Of a DNA stretch of 6,328 nt, positions 5,832-6,328 are shown piece after piece; the stretch's first letter is position 1; every line of letters begins with the position of its first letter. This DNA comes from Acetobacteraceae bacterium (GTDB lineage: Bacteria; Pseudomonadota; Alphaproteobacteria; Acetobacterales; Acetobacteraceae), in NCBI GenBank assembly GCA_947462945.1, contig CANHTE010000087.1, positions 1 to 6,328 of the forward strand, given 5' to 3'. Position numbers and translations under genes: made by a program. The notes beneath the pieces were generated by a model, which worked only from the letters and a program-made list of their open reading frames with translations, was not told the DNA's origin and made no database searches.

Positions 5832-6196
5832 GACGCGGCCTCGCGCTCGCGGCGTTGCTGGGCCTCGCCGCTTGCGGGGCCGAACCACCGCCGCCCAGCA
5901 CCACGGCGCCCCGCGCCGCTTCAGCCTGCGATGGGAATTTCCGCATCGCCAATACCGGCTCTCGCCCCGTCCAGCGCATCTTCTGGCGGGATTCGGCGCT
6001 GACCGCCTGGGGCACCGACCAGCTGCGGCTGGATGTACTGGAACCTGGCCGCAGCGGGAATTTCCGCGTGGCGACGCCGGGCCTCTACGATATCCGCATC
6101 CTGTTTCCCGATGGCCGGGCGCTGGAGCGGCGCAACATCAACATCTGCTCGGGCCAGGTGGTCACGATCGGCAATTTCGCCATCAATGCCCCCTGA
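5828..6196 (+). CDS. Small lipoprotein, unknown function
   Basis: A 122-residue predicted lipoprotein. The signal is short and typical: MRRG, a hydrophobic stretch LALAALLGLA, and the lipobox LAAC with Cys16 as the lipid-bearing residue. Residue 17 is Gly, not Asp, so by the E. coli rule it would go to the outer membrane. A Pro/Thr/Ala-rich linker (about 20-32) leads to a compact beta-rich domain (34-120) with NTGSRPVQRIFWRDS (42-56), WGTDQL (61-66), a PG turn (73-74), GLYDIRILFPDGRALE (85-100) and a final strand VVTIGNF. Cys34 and Cys107 bracket the domain and could form a disulfide in the periplasm. I recognise the general pattern (N-T-G, then W-G-x-D-x-L, then Y-D-[IL]-R) from small exported proteins of alphaproteobacteria but cannot name a family. 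The start overlaps the upstream stop as ATGA, which suggests translational coupling to the rraA-like gene. Confidence 0.85.
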   Translation: MRRGLALAALLGLAACGAEPPPPSTTAPRAASACDGNFRIANTGSRPVQRIFWRDSALTAWGTDQLRLDVLEPGRSGNFRVATPGLYDIRILFPDGRALERRNINICSGQVVTIGNFAINAP

Positions 6197-6328
6197 CGCG
6201 CCGGATTTCCCCTTCTGGACGGAGGAGCAGTCTCGCATCCAGGACACCGAGCCGGACCGCCACGACCCAAGCGAGGCGTGCGGCGAAGCGACCGCCTGGC
6301 TTGCGGGCCCGGCACGCCTCCCTTCACA
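6186..6328 (+). CDS. Probable third operon gene, 5' part only
   Basis: An ATG at 6186 opens a frame that stays open to the right edge (47 codons plus 2 bases), overlapping the lipoprotein end by 11 bases. The N-terminus is MPPDAPDFPFWTEEQSR, followed by an acidic, hydrophilic stretch (DTEPDRHDP) and then AWLAGPARLPS. There is no signal peptide or membrane segment, and I do not recognise it. In its favour: third-position GC is about 80 percent, and the overlap continues the tight packing of the two preceding genes. Against it: no ribosome-binding site is visible before 6186, and only a fragment is seen. Confidence 0.45.
   Translation, partial: MPPDAPDFPFWTEEQSRIQDTEPDRHDPSEACGEATAWLAGPARLPS

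Noticed and set aside
5058..5888. A 276-codon open frame on the - strand across the rraA-like gene
   Set aside because: Shadow frame; His/Gly-rich product, and the + strand carries clear family motifs over the same bases.
6221..6227. GGAGGAG as a ribosome-binding site for a later start of the last gene
   Set aside because: No ATG, GTG or TTG follows at a usable distance.
1..6328. A hidden defence system, phage, transposon, CRISPR array or structured RNA
   Set aside because: No transposase, integrase, nuclease, toxin or regularly spaced repeat was found on either strand. Gene-free stretches are all short, and none folds into a recognisable tRNA or riboswitch by eye.

Overview
The window is about 70 percent GC and strongly GC-biased at third codon positions. 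It looks like chromosomal DNA of an alphaproteobacterium, most plausibly of the Acetobacteraceae (Roseomonas or a relative). That assignment rests on base composition, on the ctaG-ctaE order of an aa3-type cytochrome c oxidase cluster, and on a large repeat/TPR/glycosyltransferase-like protein of a style I associate with that family. It is inference; there is no rRNA or other marker here.

Layout. Bases 1-177 hold no convincing gene. Bases 178-1768 carry the end of a cytochrome oxidase cluster on the + strand: ctaG (Cox11 copper chaperone for the CuB site) and, after a 148-base gap, ctaE (oxidase subunit III). ctaE converges on a DMT/EamA-family permease on the - strand (1784-2710). Their stop codons are separated by a few bases of GC-rich hairpin that probably terminates both transcripts. 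The permease is divergent from a large + strand gene (2782-5019). The short region between them holds a perfect CTAGCGCTAG palindrome.

The large gene encodes a 745-residue mosaic protein: two copies of an RGWxWD-type module, an alpha-helical TPR-like solenoid, a beta-rich region, and a C-terminal segment that resembles the first half of a family 2 glycosyltransferase but lacks its catalytic acidic motif. It ends in a degenerate 15-bp tandem repeat that repeats the stop codon in frame. It is the least ordinary item in the window.

Bases 5115-6328 look like a tight operon: an RraA/HMG-aldolase-family protein, a small lipoprotein that starts inside the upstream stop codon (ATGA), and a probable third gene that overlaps the lipoprotein end and runs off the window.

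Apart from the oxidase pair, the genes share no obvious pathway. I see no CRISPR array, tRNA, rRNA, insertion sequence, phage gene or defence system, and no coherent new multi-gene system. The candidate novelties are the architecture of the large protein, the repeat at its end, and the small lipoprotein operon.
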